Assembly (NCBI GenBank): GCA_045657625.1
Contig: JAZOTM010000030.1
Span: 186,001 to 250,000 of the forward strand
Reading direction: 5' to 3'
Source of the DNA: JAZOTM01 sp045657625
Lineage (GTDB): Bacteria > Bacillota > Clostridia > Lachnospirales > Lachnospiraceae
Length of the DNA: 64,000 nucleotides
The translations under genes were made by a program, and so were the position numbers. Every line of letters begins with the position of its first letter. The first letter of the stretch is position 1. The notes under the pieces are model-generated. The model did no database searches, was not told where the DNA came from, and was given only the letters and a program-made list of their open reading frames with translations. Of the stretch, positions 6,315 to 14,618 are shown in pieces.

Positions 6315-8408
6315 ATGTTTAAGACTTATTCAATGGATCTTGCGGGTAGAACACTTACCGTTGAGATTGGCAAAGTTGGCGCACAGGCAAATGGATGCGC
6401 ATTTATGAAGTACGGAGAGACTACTGTATTGTCTACCGCTACTGCTTCAGAAAAACCAAGAGATGGAATCGACTTTTTCCCTCTTAGTGTAGAATACGAA
6501 GAAAAAATGTATTCTGTAGGTAAAATCCCGGGTGGATTTAATAAGAGAGAAGGAAAGGCATCTGAAAATGCTATTTTGACTTCTCGTGTGATTGATAGAC
6601 CAATGCGTCCTTTGTTCCCGAAGGATTACAGAAATGATGTTACCTTGAACAACATGGTTATGAGTGTGGATCCTGCTTGCAGACCGGAACTTGTTGCTAT
6701 GCTTGGTGCATCTATTGCAACCTGCATTTCCGATATTCCTTTTGATGGACCTGCAGCAATGACTCAGGTAGGTCTTGTAGATGGACAGTTCATTATCAAC
6801 CCATCACAGGAACAGTGGGATAACGGAGATTTGATGCTTACCGTTGCTTCTACTTCTCAGAAGGTAATTATGATCGAAGCCGGTGCAAAAGAAGTTCCGG
6901 AAGATAAGATGTTAGAAGCAATTTATATGGCGCATGACATTAACCAGACCATTATCGCATTCATCAACCAGATTGTTTCAGAAGTAGGAAAAGAAAAACA
7001 TAGCTATGAAAGCTATGCAGTACCGGAAGAATTATTTGCAGCAATCAAAGAGATTGTTCCTCCGGAAGAAATGGAAAAAGCTGTATTTACAGATGAAAAG
7101 CAGGTTCGCGAAGAGAACATGCGTCAGGTAACTGAAAAATTAGAAGAAGCATTTGCAGAAAACGAAGAGTGGATGGCAATGCTTGGAGATGCTATTTACC
7201 AGTATGAAAAGAAGACTGTACGTAAGATGATTTTAAAAGATCACAAGCGTCCGGATGGAAGAGCTATTAATCAGATTCGTCCATTGTCTGCAGAAGTAGA
7301 TTTGATTCCGAGAGTACATGGTTCTGCAATGTTCACTCGTGGACAAACACAGATTTGTGATGTGGTTACTTTGGCACCACTTTCTGAAGCACAGAAGATC
7401 GATGGATTAGATGAAAATATCACAACAAAGAGATATATGCATCAGTACAATTTCCCGGCATACTCTGTTGGTGAAACAAAGGTTTCCAGAGGACCTGGAC
7501 GTCGTGAAATCGGACATGGAGCATTGGCAGAAAGAGCATTGATTCCGGTACTTCCATCTGAAGAGGAATTCCCATATGCAATTCGTGCCGTATCCGAGAC
7601 TTTCGAATCCAACGGTTCTACATCTATGGCTTCTACATGTGCATCTTGTATGTCTTTGATGGCTGCAGGTGTTCCGATTAAGCGTATGGTTGCTGGTATT
7701 TCTTGCGGTCTTGTTACCGGAGATACCGATGATGATTATATCGTTTTGACTGATATTCAGGGATTGGAAGATTTCTTCGGAGATATGGACTTTAAGGTAA
7801 CCGGTACTACAGAAGGTATCACAGCAATCCAGATGGATATCAAGATTCACGGTCTTACCAGACCAATCGTAGAAGAAGCAATTCGCAGAACAAGAGAAGC
7901 AAGACTCTTCATTATGGATACTTGTATGAAGCCGGCTATTTCTGAACCTAGAAAGGAAGTTGGCCAGTATGCACCGAAGATTTTACAGATTCAGATCGAT
8001 CCTCAGAAGATTGGTGATGTAGTAGGTCAGAGAGGAAAGACCATCAACGAAATCATTGAACGTACCGGTGTAAAGATTGACATTTCTGATGAAGGTGCTG
8101 TTTCCGTTTGCGGTACAGATGCTGAAATGATGAACAAGGCCATTGAAATGATTCAGGTCATCACCACTGATTTTGAAGAAGGTCAGATTTTCAAGGGTGT
8201 TGTTGTTAGCATCAAAGAATTCGGTGCTTTTGTAGAGTTCGCTCCTGGAAAAGAAGGTATGGTACATATTTCTAAGATTGCAAAGGAAAGAATCAATCAC
8301 GTAGAAGATGTATTGACTTTAGGAGATAAAGTAACAGTTATTTGTTTAGGAAAAGACAAGATGGGAAGAATGAGCTTCTCCATAAAGGATGTTCCGGAAC
8401 AGGCATAA
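6315..8408 (+). CDS. pnp: Polyribonucleotide nucleotidyltransferase (PNPase)
   Basis: Phosphorolytic 3'-to-5' exoribonuclease and RNA-tailing enzyme. The 697-residue protein has the complete architecture: first RNase PH-like core (SVEYEEKMYSVGKIPGGFNKREG), all-alpha linker, second catalytic core with FTRGQTQ and the GRREIGHGALAERAL loop, then KH (about 555-615, IGDVVGQRGKTINEI) and S1 (about 620-690, FKGVVVSIKEFGAFVEF). The start follows a good AAGGAGAAAA ribosome site. It sits after rpsO in the conserved order and ends at a strong terminator. Probably self-regulated through the leader hairpin. Confidence 0.99.
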   Translation: MFKTYSMDLAGRTLTVEIGKVGAQANGCAFMKYGETTVLSTATASEKPRDGIDFFPLSVEYEEKMYSVGKIPGGFNKREGKASENAILTSRVIDRPMRPLFPKDYRNDVTLNNMVMSVDPACRPELVAMLGASIATCISDIPFDGPAAMTQVGLVDGQFIINPSQEQWDNGDLMLTVASTSQKVIMIEAGAKEVPEDKMLEAIYMAHDINQTIIAFINQIVSEVGKEKHSYESYAVPEELFAAIKEIVPPEEMEKAVFTDEKQVREENMRQVTEKLEEAFAENEEWMAMLGDAIYQYEKKTVRKMILKDHKRPDGRAINQIRPLSAEVDLIPRVHGSAMFTRGQTQICDVVTLAPLSEAQKIDGLDENITTKRYMHQYNFPAYSVGETKVSRGPGRREIGHGALAERALIPVLPSEEEFPYAIRAVSETFESNGSTSMASTCASCMSLMAAGVPIKRMVAGISCGLVTGDTDDDYIVLTDIQGLEDFFGDMDFKVTGTTEGITAIQMDIKIHGLTRPIVEEAIRRTREARLFIMDTCMKPAISEPRKEVGQYAPKILQIQIDPQKIGDVVGQRGKTINEIIERTGVKIDISDEGAVSVCGTDAEMMNKAIEMIQVITTDFEEGQIFKGVVVSIKEFGAFVEFAPGKEGMVHISKIAKERINHVEDVLTLGDKVTVICLGKDKMGRMSFSIKDVPEQA

Positions 8409-8418
8409 GATGAGAAAG

Positions 8419-8449
8419 AAAGAGAATTGCCTTTGGCAATTCTCTTTTT
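8419..8449 (+). terminator. Terminator of pnp
   Basis: AAAGAGAATTGCC up to 8431, loop TTT, GGCAATTCTCTTT from 8435, followed by more T. A perfect stem of 13 bp. It overlaps the region just before the metallophosphoesterase start. Confidence 0.93.
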
Positions 8450-8459
8450 GGGTGAGGAT

Positions 8460-9311
8460 ATGAAAATAATTGGGATTCTTTTGCTGGTAGTGATTGGCTA
8501 CGTTTTTTGGCAATGGATGGAATTGAAAAAGTTTGAGGTTACCACCTATACCTTTGTTAGCAATAAGATTACAAAGCCACACACGTTACTATTGGTGGCG
8601 GATTTGCATGCCCACGTTTATGGAAAAGAAAACGATGTATTGATTGCGGCCATGAAAAAAGAAAATCCGGATGGAATTCTGGTGCCCGGAGATATGATTG
8701 TGGGAAGAGATGACACTTCCTATTTTGTGGCTTTGGATTTTTTTGAAAAAGCAAGAAAAATTGCACCGATTTTCTTCTCTAATGGAAATCATGAATCCAA
8801 ACCCAAAGAAGCTACGCCGGAAACGGAAGAAAAATTCCAAGAATATGAAAAGAAGGTGGCGGAAACCGGCACCTTTATTTTGAAAAATGATTCTTTGATT
8901 TGGGAAGACAAAGGGGATCGTATCAAAATATCCGGTTTGGATATTCCTGGAGAATGTTACAAGCGTTTTCAGAAAGTGCCTTTGCCGGAAGGATACATGG
9001 AACAGGTTCTGGGGAAAAAAGAACCGGGGTTTGAAGTGCTGCTGGCACACAATCCCAGATATGCACCGGATTATTTTGCATATGGTGCGGATCTGACGGT
9101 AAGTGGACATGTGCATGGTGGATTAGTGCGAATTCCGGGAATTGGAAGTGTTTTTTCCCCGCAGTTTGAACTGTTTCCAAAATACGATGCAGGAAAATTT
9201 GAAAAGGATGGAAGATGTTTGATTGTTTCCAGAGGACTGGGCACACATACCTTCCATATTCGTGTGTTTAATCGTGCAGAATTGGTTGTGATTCATCTGG
9301 AACCCAAGTAA
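8460..9311 (+). CDS. Membrane-anchored metallophosphoesterase (YkuE-like)
   Basis: Calcineurin-type phosphoesterase with a dimetal site. Residues 1-20 form a hydrophobic N-terminal anchor (MKIIGILLLVVIGYVFW). Metal-binding motifs in order are LVADLHAHVY (DxH), LVPGDMIVG (GD), FFSNGNHES (GNHE), LLAHNPRY and SGHVHGG (GHxH). About 283 residues. The family includes B. subtilis YkuE and lipid A or membrane-lipid phosphoesterases, but the substrate cannot be told here. I chose the ATG at 8460, preceded by GGTGAGGAT; an in-frame start at 8427 would lie inside the pnp terminator. It is likely expressed by read-through from pnp or a weak promoter not recognised. Confidence 0.88.
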   Translation: MKIIGILLLVVIGYVFWQWMELKKFEVTTYTFVSNKITKPHTLLLVADLHAHVYGKENDVLIAAMKKENPDGILVPGDMIVGRDDTSYFVALDFFEKARKIAPIFFSNGNHESKPKEATPETEEKFQEYEKKVAETGTFILKNDSLIWEDKGDRIKISGLDIPGECYKRFQKVPLPEGYMEQVLGKKEPGFEVLLAHNPRYAPDYFAYGADLTVSGHVHGGLVRIPGIGSVFSPQFELFPKYDAGKFEKDGRCLIVSRGLGTHTFHIRVFNRAELVVIHLEPK

Positions 9312-9330
9312 AACAACTAATTCTAGTGTT

Positions 9331-9344
9331 CGAACAATCGTTCG
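9331..9344. promoter_or_regulatory. LexA/DinR-type SOS box
   Basis: CGAACAATCGTTCG is an exact match to the Firmicute LexA consensus CGAAC-N4-GTTCG. It lies 23 bp upstream of the -35 of the scpA promoter, which is unusual for a simple repressor site. Confidence 0.6.
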
Positions 9345-9367
9345 ACCACAAAATATAGGGAAATAAC

Positions 9368-9396
9368 TTGATAAAGTTTTTCTTTTTCTTTATAAT
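9368..9396 (+). promoter_or_regulatory. Promoter of scpAB
   Basis: TTGATA (9368-9373), 17-bp spacer, TATAAT (9391-9396). It lies 27 bp before the scpA start, with ribosome site GAGGGAGAG between. Confidence 0.88.
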
Positions 9397-9423
9397 AAGT
9401 AGTGTTGAAAGAGGGAGAGAAAA

Positions 9424-10173
9424 ATGGGTATTCTTGTAAAATTAGAGGTTTTTGAAGGACCTTTGGATTTACTCTTACATTTGTTGGATAAGAATAAAGT
9501 AAATATATATGATATTCCGATTGTTACCATTACAGAGCAATATATGGAATACATTCGAGAGATGCAGCGCCAGGACTTAAATGTCATGAGTGAGTTTTTG
9601 GTTATGGCCGCGACTCTTTTGAGTATCAAATCTCGTATGTTATTGCCGAAAAAGGAACAGGAAGAGGAAGAAGAAGAGGATCCACGTGCAGAATTGGTTC
9701 AGCAGTTGCTGGAGTATAAGATGTACAAGTGCATGTCCATGGAATTAAAGGATCGTCAAATGGACGCAGAAAAAGTCTGGTACAGAGAACCTTCCATTCC
9801 GGATGAGGTGGCTGCATATCAGGAGCCGATTGATTTGGAAGAATTGATGTCAGATGTGACACTTACCAAGTTAAATGCCATTTTTAAACAAATGATGCAA
9901 CGCCAGGAGGACAAAATCGATCCGATTCGTTCGAAATTCGGAAAGATTGAAAAGGAAGAAGTGTCTTTGGAGGATAGAATCCTTTATTTAAGGGATTTTG
10001 CTACAAAGAATGCGACCTTTAGTTTCCGCAACTTGCTGGAAAGAGAACATGGAAAAATGCAGGTAATTGTTACCTTTTTAGCAGTTTTGGAGCTTATGAA
10101 GAGTGGCGTGATTACCATTAGTCAGGAAGCAACCTTTGAGGATATCTATATTGAATCAAAAATAGCAGCATAG
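9424..10173 (+). CDS. scpA: Segregation and condensation protein A
   Basis: Kleisin subunit that bridges the heads of the SMC dimer in chromosome condensation. The 249-residue protein starts with the ScpA signature LEVFEGPLDLLLHLLDKNKVNIYDIPI, has the LLSIKSRMLLPK helix near 65-76, an acidic stretch (EEEEEEDPR) and a C-terminal winged-helix part (VTFLAVLELMKSGVITISQE). scpB follows 9 bp later, the standard pair; smc is not in the window. A LexA-type palindrome upstream raises the possibility of DNA-damage control. Confidence 0.97.
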   Translation: MGILVKLEVFEGPLDLLLHLLDKNKVNIYDIPIVTITEQYMEYIREMQRQDLNVMSEFLVMAATLLSIKSRMLLPKKEQEEEEEEDPRAELVQQLLEYKMYKCMSMELKDRQMDAEKVWYREPSIPDEVAAYQEPIDLEELMSDVTLTKLNAIFKQMMQRQEDKIDPIRSKFGKIEKEEVSLEDRILYLRDFATKNATFSFRNLLEREHGKMQVIVTFLAVLELMKSGVITISQEATFEDIYIESKIAA

Positions 10174-10182
10174 GAAGTAAAA

Positions 10183-10737
10183 ATGAATTATGAAGCGATA
10201 ATAGAAGCGATTTTATTCACCATGGGAGAAACCGTGGAACTGGAAAAAATTGCGGATGCCATTGAATTGGATAAAAAAGAAACAAAAGAAATCATCGAAA
10301 AGATGATGGAAACCTATCAAAAAGAAAACCGAGGAGTACAGATTCAGTGCTTGGATGGTGCCTATCAGATGTGCACCAACAGCGAAGCTTATGAATATTT
10401 GATTAAGATTGCAAAACAACCGAAGAAAAGAGTTTTGACGGACGTTTTGTTGGAAACCCTTTCGATTGTTGCGTATAAGCAACCGGTTACCAAGGCGGAA
10501 ATTGAAAAGATTCGTGGAGTTTCCAGTGATCATGCGGTCAATAAATTGGTGGAATACGAATTGGTAAAAGAACTTGGAAGATTGGATGCTCCGGGAAGAC
10601 CGATGTTGTTTGGTACAACTGAGGAGTTTTTACGTAGTTTTGGCGTACATTCCGTAGATGAACTTCCGGTACTTTCTGAGGACCAGTTGGAGGAATTCAA
10701 ACACCAAGCAGAACAGGAAGTAAAAGTAGATGTTTAA
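10183..10737 (+). CDS. scpB: Segregation and condensation protein B
   Basis: Winged-helix partner of ScpA in the SMC-ScpAB condensin. The 184-residue protein matches the family: NYEAIIEAILFTMGETV at the start, VLLETLSIVAYKQPVTKAEIEKIRGV in the second winged helix, and GRLDAPGRPMLFGTTEEFLRSFGV near the end. It is co-transcribed with scpA and ends at a terminator that starts within the stop codon. Confidence 0.97.
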   Translation: MNYEAIIEAILFTMGETVELEKIADAIELDKKETKEIIEKMMETYQKENRGVQIQCLDGAYQMCTNSEAYEYLIKIAKQPKKRVLTDVLLETLSIVAYKQPVTKAEIEKIRGVSSDHAVNKLVEYELVKELGRLDAPGRPMLFGTTEEFLRSFGVHSVDELPVLSEDQLEEFKHQAEQEVKVDV

Positions 10738-10767
10738 GAAGTGCTAAGATTAGCACTTCTTTTTTTG
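10736..10767 (+). terminator. Terminator of scpAB
   Basis: AAGAAGTGCTAA (10736-10747) pairs with TTAGCACTTCTT (10750-10761) and runs into seven or more T. Confidence 0.93.
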
Positions 10768-10810
10768 TAAAATATGCTTTATTTTTCTGTAAAAAACACC
10801 CATGATTCTA

Positions 10811-10839
10811 TTGAAAAATGATAGGGAAAAGGATAAAAT
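10811..10839 (+). promoter_or_regulatory. Promoter of the decarboxylase operon
   Basis: TTGAAA (10811-10816), 17-bp spacer, TAAAAT (10834-10839). The leader is about 40 nt, with ribosome site GGAGGG at 10875-10880. Confidence 0.75.
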
Positions 10840-10887
10840 TTATAGGAGTAAGTTTTTTGAAATTAGTGATATATGGAGGGCTAAATA

Positions 10888-12324
10888 ATGAGCGCAAACA
10901 AGAATAGCTTGGCTGCACAAAGACTGAACAGATTGTTAGATGAAAACAGTTTTTTAGAAATCGGTTCTTTGGTTACAGCAAGAAGCACAGATTTTAATCT
11001 GAACCAGACGGATACGCCTTCAGATGGTGTTATGATTGGACATGGGTTGATAGATGGAAATCTTGTTTTTGTTTACAGTCAGGATGTTTCCGTATTAAAC
11101 GGAACCATCGGCGAAATGCATGCAAAGAAAATTGCATCTGTTTACGATATGGCAATGAAAATGGGTGCTCCGGTCATCGGTCTTTTGGATTGTGCCGGCA
11201 TTCGTTTACAGGAATCTGTAGATGCATTAGCAGGACTAGGTACAATTTATAGAAAGCAGGCAAAGGCATCCGGTGTGATTCCACAGATCACAGCCATCTT
11301 TGGAAATTGTGGTGGCGGACTTTCTGTCGTTCCTGCTATGAGCGATTTTACTTTTATGGAAGCAGAAAAAGGAAAACTTTTCTTGAATGCTCCGAACGCA
11401 ATTGAAGGAAATCGTGTAGAAAAATGTGATACAGCAGCTGCTGATTTCCAGAGCAAGGAAACAGGTAATGTGGATTTCGCAGGTACAGAAGAGGAAATTT
11501 TTGATGCAATTCGTCTTCTTGTTCCTATGCTTCCGGATAACAACGGTGGCACACAGTTAGAAAATGGTACAGGCGATGATTTGAATCGTATCTGTGAAGG
11601 ATTTGGCACAATGAAGAAAGATGCCAGATTTGTTTTGAGTGAAATTTCGGATGACCATGTATTCTTCGAAACAAAAAGAGAATACGCAAAAGAAATGGTT
11701 ACCGGATTTATCAAATTAAATGGAGTAACAGTTGGTGCAGTTGCAAATGCTTCTGAAGTACATGATGAAGCAGGTGCATTGGTAGAGTCTTATGACCGCG
11801 TCTTTACAGCAAATGGTGTAGAAAAGGCTGCAGAATTTGTGACCTTCTGTGATGCATTTGAAATCCCGGTACTTACATTGACTGATGTAACCGGATTCTG
11901 TGGATGTATGACAGCAGAAAAACGTCTTTCTAAGGCTATGGGTAGACTTAGTTATGCGTTTGCAAATGCCACAGTACCGAAGGTGAACTTAATCGTTGGA
12001 GAAGCTTTTGGTAGTGCCGGCGTAGTTATGAATTCAAAGACTTTAGGCGCTGATTTTGTTTATGCATGGGATGATGCAAAAATCGGTATGATGGATGCAA
12101 CTTTGGCTGCAAAGATTATGTATGCCGGAGAAAACGCATCTGTTGTAGAAGAAAAAGCAAAGGAATACGATGCACTGCAGTCTAGTGTTGTTGCTGCAGC
12201 AAAACGTGGTTACGTAGATTTGATCTTAGAACCGGCGGATTCCAGAAAATATGTGATTGCAGCATTTGAACTTTTGTATACAAAAAGTGTAGAGGGCCCA
12301 TACAAAAAGCATGGAGCAAAATAG
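10888..12324 (+). CDS. Acyl-CoA carboxyltransferase subunit (MmdA/12S-like)
   Basis: Carboxyltransferase of the biotin-dependent acyl-CoA family (crotonase fold, PF01039), expected to move CO2 between an acyl-CoA and carboxybiotin. The 478 residues have the two-lobed architecture: N lobe with FVYSQDVSVLNGTIGEMHAKKI and a CGGGLSVVPAMSDF oxyanion region; C lobe with DVTGFCGCMTAEK, GEAFGSAGVVMNSKTLGADFVYAW and a closing LEPADSRKYVIAAFELL. It is shorter and more divergent than typical methylmalonyl-CoA decarboxylase alpha (about 510), so the acyl-CoA (methylmalonyl, malonyl or other) is open. No biotin carboxylase gene is in the operon, which argues against an ATP-driven carboxylase. First gene of a five-gene operon. 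Confidence 0.88.
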   Translation: MSANKNSLAAQRLNRLLDENSFLEIGSLVTARSTDFNLNQTDTPSDGVMIGHGLIDGNLVFVYSQDVSVLNGTIGEMHAKKIASVYDMAMKMGAPVIGLLDCAGIRLQESVDALAGLGTIYRKQAKASGVIPQITAIFGNCGGGLSVVPAMSDFTFMEAEKGKLFLNAPNAIEGNRVEKCDTAAADFQSKETGNVDFAGTEEEIFDAIRLLVPMLPDNNGGTQLENGTGDDLNRICEGFGTMKKDARFVLSEISDDHVFFETKREYAKEMVTGFIKLNGVTVGAVANASEVHDEAGALVESYDRVFTANGVEKAAEFVTFCDAFEIPVLTLTDVTGFCGCMTAEKRLSKAMGRLSYAFANATVPKVNLIVGEAFGSAGVVMNSKTLGADFVYAWDDAKIGMMDATLAAKIMYAGENASVVEEKAKEYDALQSSVVAAAKRGYVDLILEPADSRKYVIAAFELLYTKSVEGPYKKHGAK

Positions 12325-12337
12325 AAAGGTGACGTTT

Positions 12338-13048
12338 ATGAAAAAGAAAATCCTATTGGCGCTTGCTACATGCCTTTGCATAGGTTCCCTTGCAGCATGT
12401 GGTACAGATGCAACAGCCGAGGATTACAACGGTTATACCTATGATGAAATTTGCGCTTCTGTGCAACAGACGGTATCCGTAGTGGCTTCTTTGGAAGATT
12501 CTGATTTCGAGACGATTATTGAAAATGGAGACGAAGTATATGCTCCATTTGCTGAGTCTTGGGTAGAGAACGTAGCAGAAGCCGGAACAATAGAAGATCT
12601 CGGTGAATTTAATTTAACAAAAGCCGGAAAAACATTGACGGCAGAACAGTATGTAGATTGTTCGGTACGTGATATGACAGTGACATTCGTATTTGACTAT
12701 ACAGATATGGAATTGACTGCCATCAACGTGGATTTGGTTTATTCAACCGGTGAAAAAATGGCAAAAGCCGGATTGAACACCATTATGTGTATTGCAATTG
12801 TATTTTTTGTTTTGATTTTAATTTCTCTTGTAATATACGCCTTTAAATTAATTCCATACTTTGAAAAGAAGTTTTCAAAGAAAAATGTGGAACCTACCGA
12901 TACAAAGAAACAGGTTGTGGAACAGATTGCAGCCAGAGAAACCAGACAGGACAATAACGAATTGGTAGCTGTTATTGCAGCAGCAATTGCGGCAGCAACC
13001 GGAACATCCACAGATGATTTCGTTGTACGTTCAATTAAGAGAAGATAG
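12338..13048 (+). CDS. OadG-like subunit with N-terminal lipoprotein domain
   Basis: Predicted gamma/delta subunit holding the Na+-pumping decarboxylase at the membrane. Residues 1-20 are a lipoprotein signal ending in LAAC, with acylated Cys21. About 120 residues follow outside the membrane, with no family I recognise. A single transmembrane helix lies at about 146-172, then a cytoplasmic tail ending in an Ala-rich segment (VIAAAIAAATG) and a basic end (RSIKRR), as in OadG. Ordinary OadG is only about 80-120 residues, so the exported domain is an addition. I chose the ATG at 12338 (GAAAGGTG before it); a start 27 bp upstream would spoil the signal peptide. It lies 13 bp after the carboxyltransferase gene. 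Confidence 0.85.
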   Translation: MKKKILLALATCLCIGSLAACGTDATAEDYNGYTYDEICASVQQTVSVVASLEDSDFETIIENGDEVYAPFAESWVENVAEAGTIEDLGEFNLTKAGKTLTAEQYVDCSVRDMTVTFVFDYTDMELTAINVDLVYSTGEKMAKAGLNTIMCIAIVFFVLILISLVIYAFKLIPYFEKKFSKKNVEPTDTKKQVVEQIAARETRQDNNELVAVIAAAIAAATGTSTDDFVVRSIKRR

Positions 13049-13072
13049 TGTGAATGATTAGGAGGATTTAAA

Positions 13073-13435
13073 ATGAAAAACTATACAATTACCGTAAATG
13101 GAAATGTTTATGATGTTACAGTAGAAGAAACAGGAAGTACCGGAGCAGTTGCTTCTGCACCGGCTCGTAAAGCAGCACCGGCAGCGGCAGCACCGGCACC
13201 GGCAGCAGCTACAGGAGCAGGAAAAGTAAAAGTGACTGCAGGAGCAGCCGGAAAAGTTGTAAGCGTAGAAGCAAAGGTTGGCGATGCGTTAAAGAAGGGT
13301 GATACTGTTTTAGTACTTGAAGTTATGAAGATGGAAACACCTGTAGTAGCACCGGAAGACGGTACTGTTGCAAGCATTGATGTAGCAGTTGGAAAGGCTG
13401 TAGAAGCAGGAGAACTTTTAGCATCATTAAATTAA
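13073..13435 (+). CDS. Biotin carboxyl carrier protein of the decarboxylase
   Basis: Carries CO2 on biotin between the carboxyltransferase and the OadB membrane pump. 120 residues: a short N-terminal strand region, an Ala/Pro-rich flexible linker (about 27-50) and a biotinyl domain from about 51. The biotin site is Lys86 in EVMKMET, with the mirrored hairpin motif APEDGTVASIDVAVG after it. Ribosome site AGGAGG 9 bp upstream. It is encoded apart from both carboxyltransferase subunits, as in methylmalonyl-CoA decarboxylase and transcarboxylase (1.3S), unlike Klebsiella OadA, where biotin is fused. Confidence 0.95.
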   Translation: MKNYTITVNGNVYDVTVEETGSTGAVASAPARKAAPAAAAPAPAAATGAGKVKVTAGAAGKVVSVEAKVGDALKKGDTVLVLEVMKMETPVVAPEDGTVASIDVAVGKAVEAGELLASLN

Positions 13436-13451
13436 TTGGGAGGACGGATTC

Positions 13452-14600
13452 ATGAGTTACGTTACTGAGACTTTAAGTAATCTCCTGGGCCAAACCGCGT
13501 TTTTAAATTTAACCTTAGGCAACTATTTAATGATTGTAATTGCATGTGTTTTCTTATTTCTTGCGATTCGCAAGGGATATGAACCACTTTTGTTAATACC
13601 GATTGCATTCGGTATGTTATTGGTTAACATTTATCCGGATATTATGGCAACCCCAGAGGAAACTAGCAATGGGGTTGGAGGATTGCTTTACTATTTCTTT
13701 ACATTAGATGAGTGGTCAATTTTACCATCTTTGATTTTTATGGGTGTCGGAGCTATGACAGACTTCGGTCCATTGATTGCAAATCCGATTAGTTTCTTAA
13801 TGGGTGCTGCAGCACAGTTTGGTATTTTTACTGCTTACTTAATTGCAATTTTATTGGGATTCAATGATAAGGCGGCGGCAGCTGTTTCCATTATCGGTGG
13901 TGCCGATGGACCTACCTCTATTTTCTTGGCAGGTAAATTGGGACAGTCTTCCTTAATGGGACCGATTGCGGTGGCGGCCTATTCTTATATGGCTTTGGTG
14001 CCGATTATTCAGCCGCCAATTATGAAGTTCTTTACCACAAAAGAAGAACGTGCGATTAAAATGGAAAATCTTCGTCCGGTATCGAAATTGGAAAAGATTT
14101 TATTCCCGATTATTGTTACAATTATTGTTTGTTTGTTACTTCCTACCACAGCACCACTTGTTGGTATGCTGATGCTTGGAAACTTATTCCGTGAATCCGG
14201 TGTGGTTCATCAGTTGGAAGAAACAGCATCCAATGCGCTTATGTATATCGTAGTTATTTTACTTGGTACATCCGTTGGTGCTTCCACAAGTGCAGAAGCT
14301 TTCTTGAATATGACAACCATCAAGATTGTTATTTTAGGATTGGTTGCATTTATGGTAGGAACCGCTTCCGGTGTATTACTTGGAAAATTACTTTGCCACC
14401 TTACACATGGCAAGATTAATCCATTAATTGGTTCTGCCGGAGTATCTGCAGTGCCAATGGCAGCCAGAGTGTCTCAGAAGGTTGGTGCGGAAGAAGATCC
14501 GACAAACTTCCTTTTGATGCATGCTATGGGACCGAACGTTGCCGGTGTTATTGGAACAGCGGTTGCAGCCGGAACCTTTATGGCAATCTTTGGAATTTAG
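13452..14600 (+). CDS. Na+-translocating decarboxylase beta subunit (OadB/MmdB-like)
   Basis: Integral membrane subunit that decarboxylates carboxybiotin and exports Na+. 382 residues, nearly all hydrophobic segments (about 9-10 helices). The signature loop VSIIGGADGPTSIFLAGKLG near 148-167 holds the Asp implicated in Na+ transport in this family. Another conserved block is the C-terminal GSAGVSAVPMAARVSQ, followed by MHAMGPNVAGVIGTAVAAG. It lies 16 bp after the biotin carrier, in the same operon. Coupling ion is Na+ by family knowledge. Confidence 0.96.
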   Translation: MSYVTETLSNLLGQTAFLNLTLGNYLMIVIACVFLFLAIRKGYEPLLLIPIAFGMLLVNIYPDIMATPEETSNGVGGLLYYFFTLDEWSILPSLIFMGVGAMTDFGPLIANPISFLMGAAAQFGIFTAYLIAILLGFNDKAAAAVSIIGGADGPTSIFLAGKLGQSSLMGPIAVAAYSYMALVPIIQPPIMKFFTTKEERAIKMENLRPVSKLEKILFPIIVTIIVCLLLPTTAPLVGMLMLGNLFRESGVVHQLEETASNALMYIVVILLGTSVGASTSAEAFLNMTTIKIVILGLVAFMVGTASGVLLGKLLCHLTHGKINPLIGSAGVSAVPMAARVSQKVGAEEDPTNFLLMHAMGPNVAGVIGTAVAAGTFMAIFGI

Positions 14601-14618
14601 TATACGGAGGGTAGAAAC

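Noticed and set aside
7407..7850. 147-codon minus-strand frame within pnp
   Set aside because: Lies wholly inside the conserved PNPase core, and its amino-acid make-up (Cys, His, Arg-rich) is typical of antisense reading.
8427..8460. Earlier start for the metallophosphoesterase
   Set aside because: The extra 11 codons lie inside the pnp terminator hairpin and have no ribosome site; the ATG at 8460 starts right at the membrane anchor.
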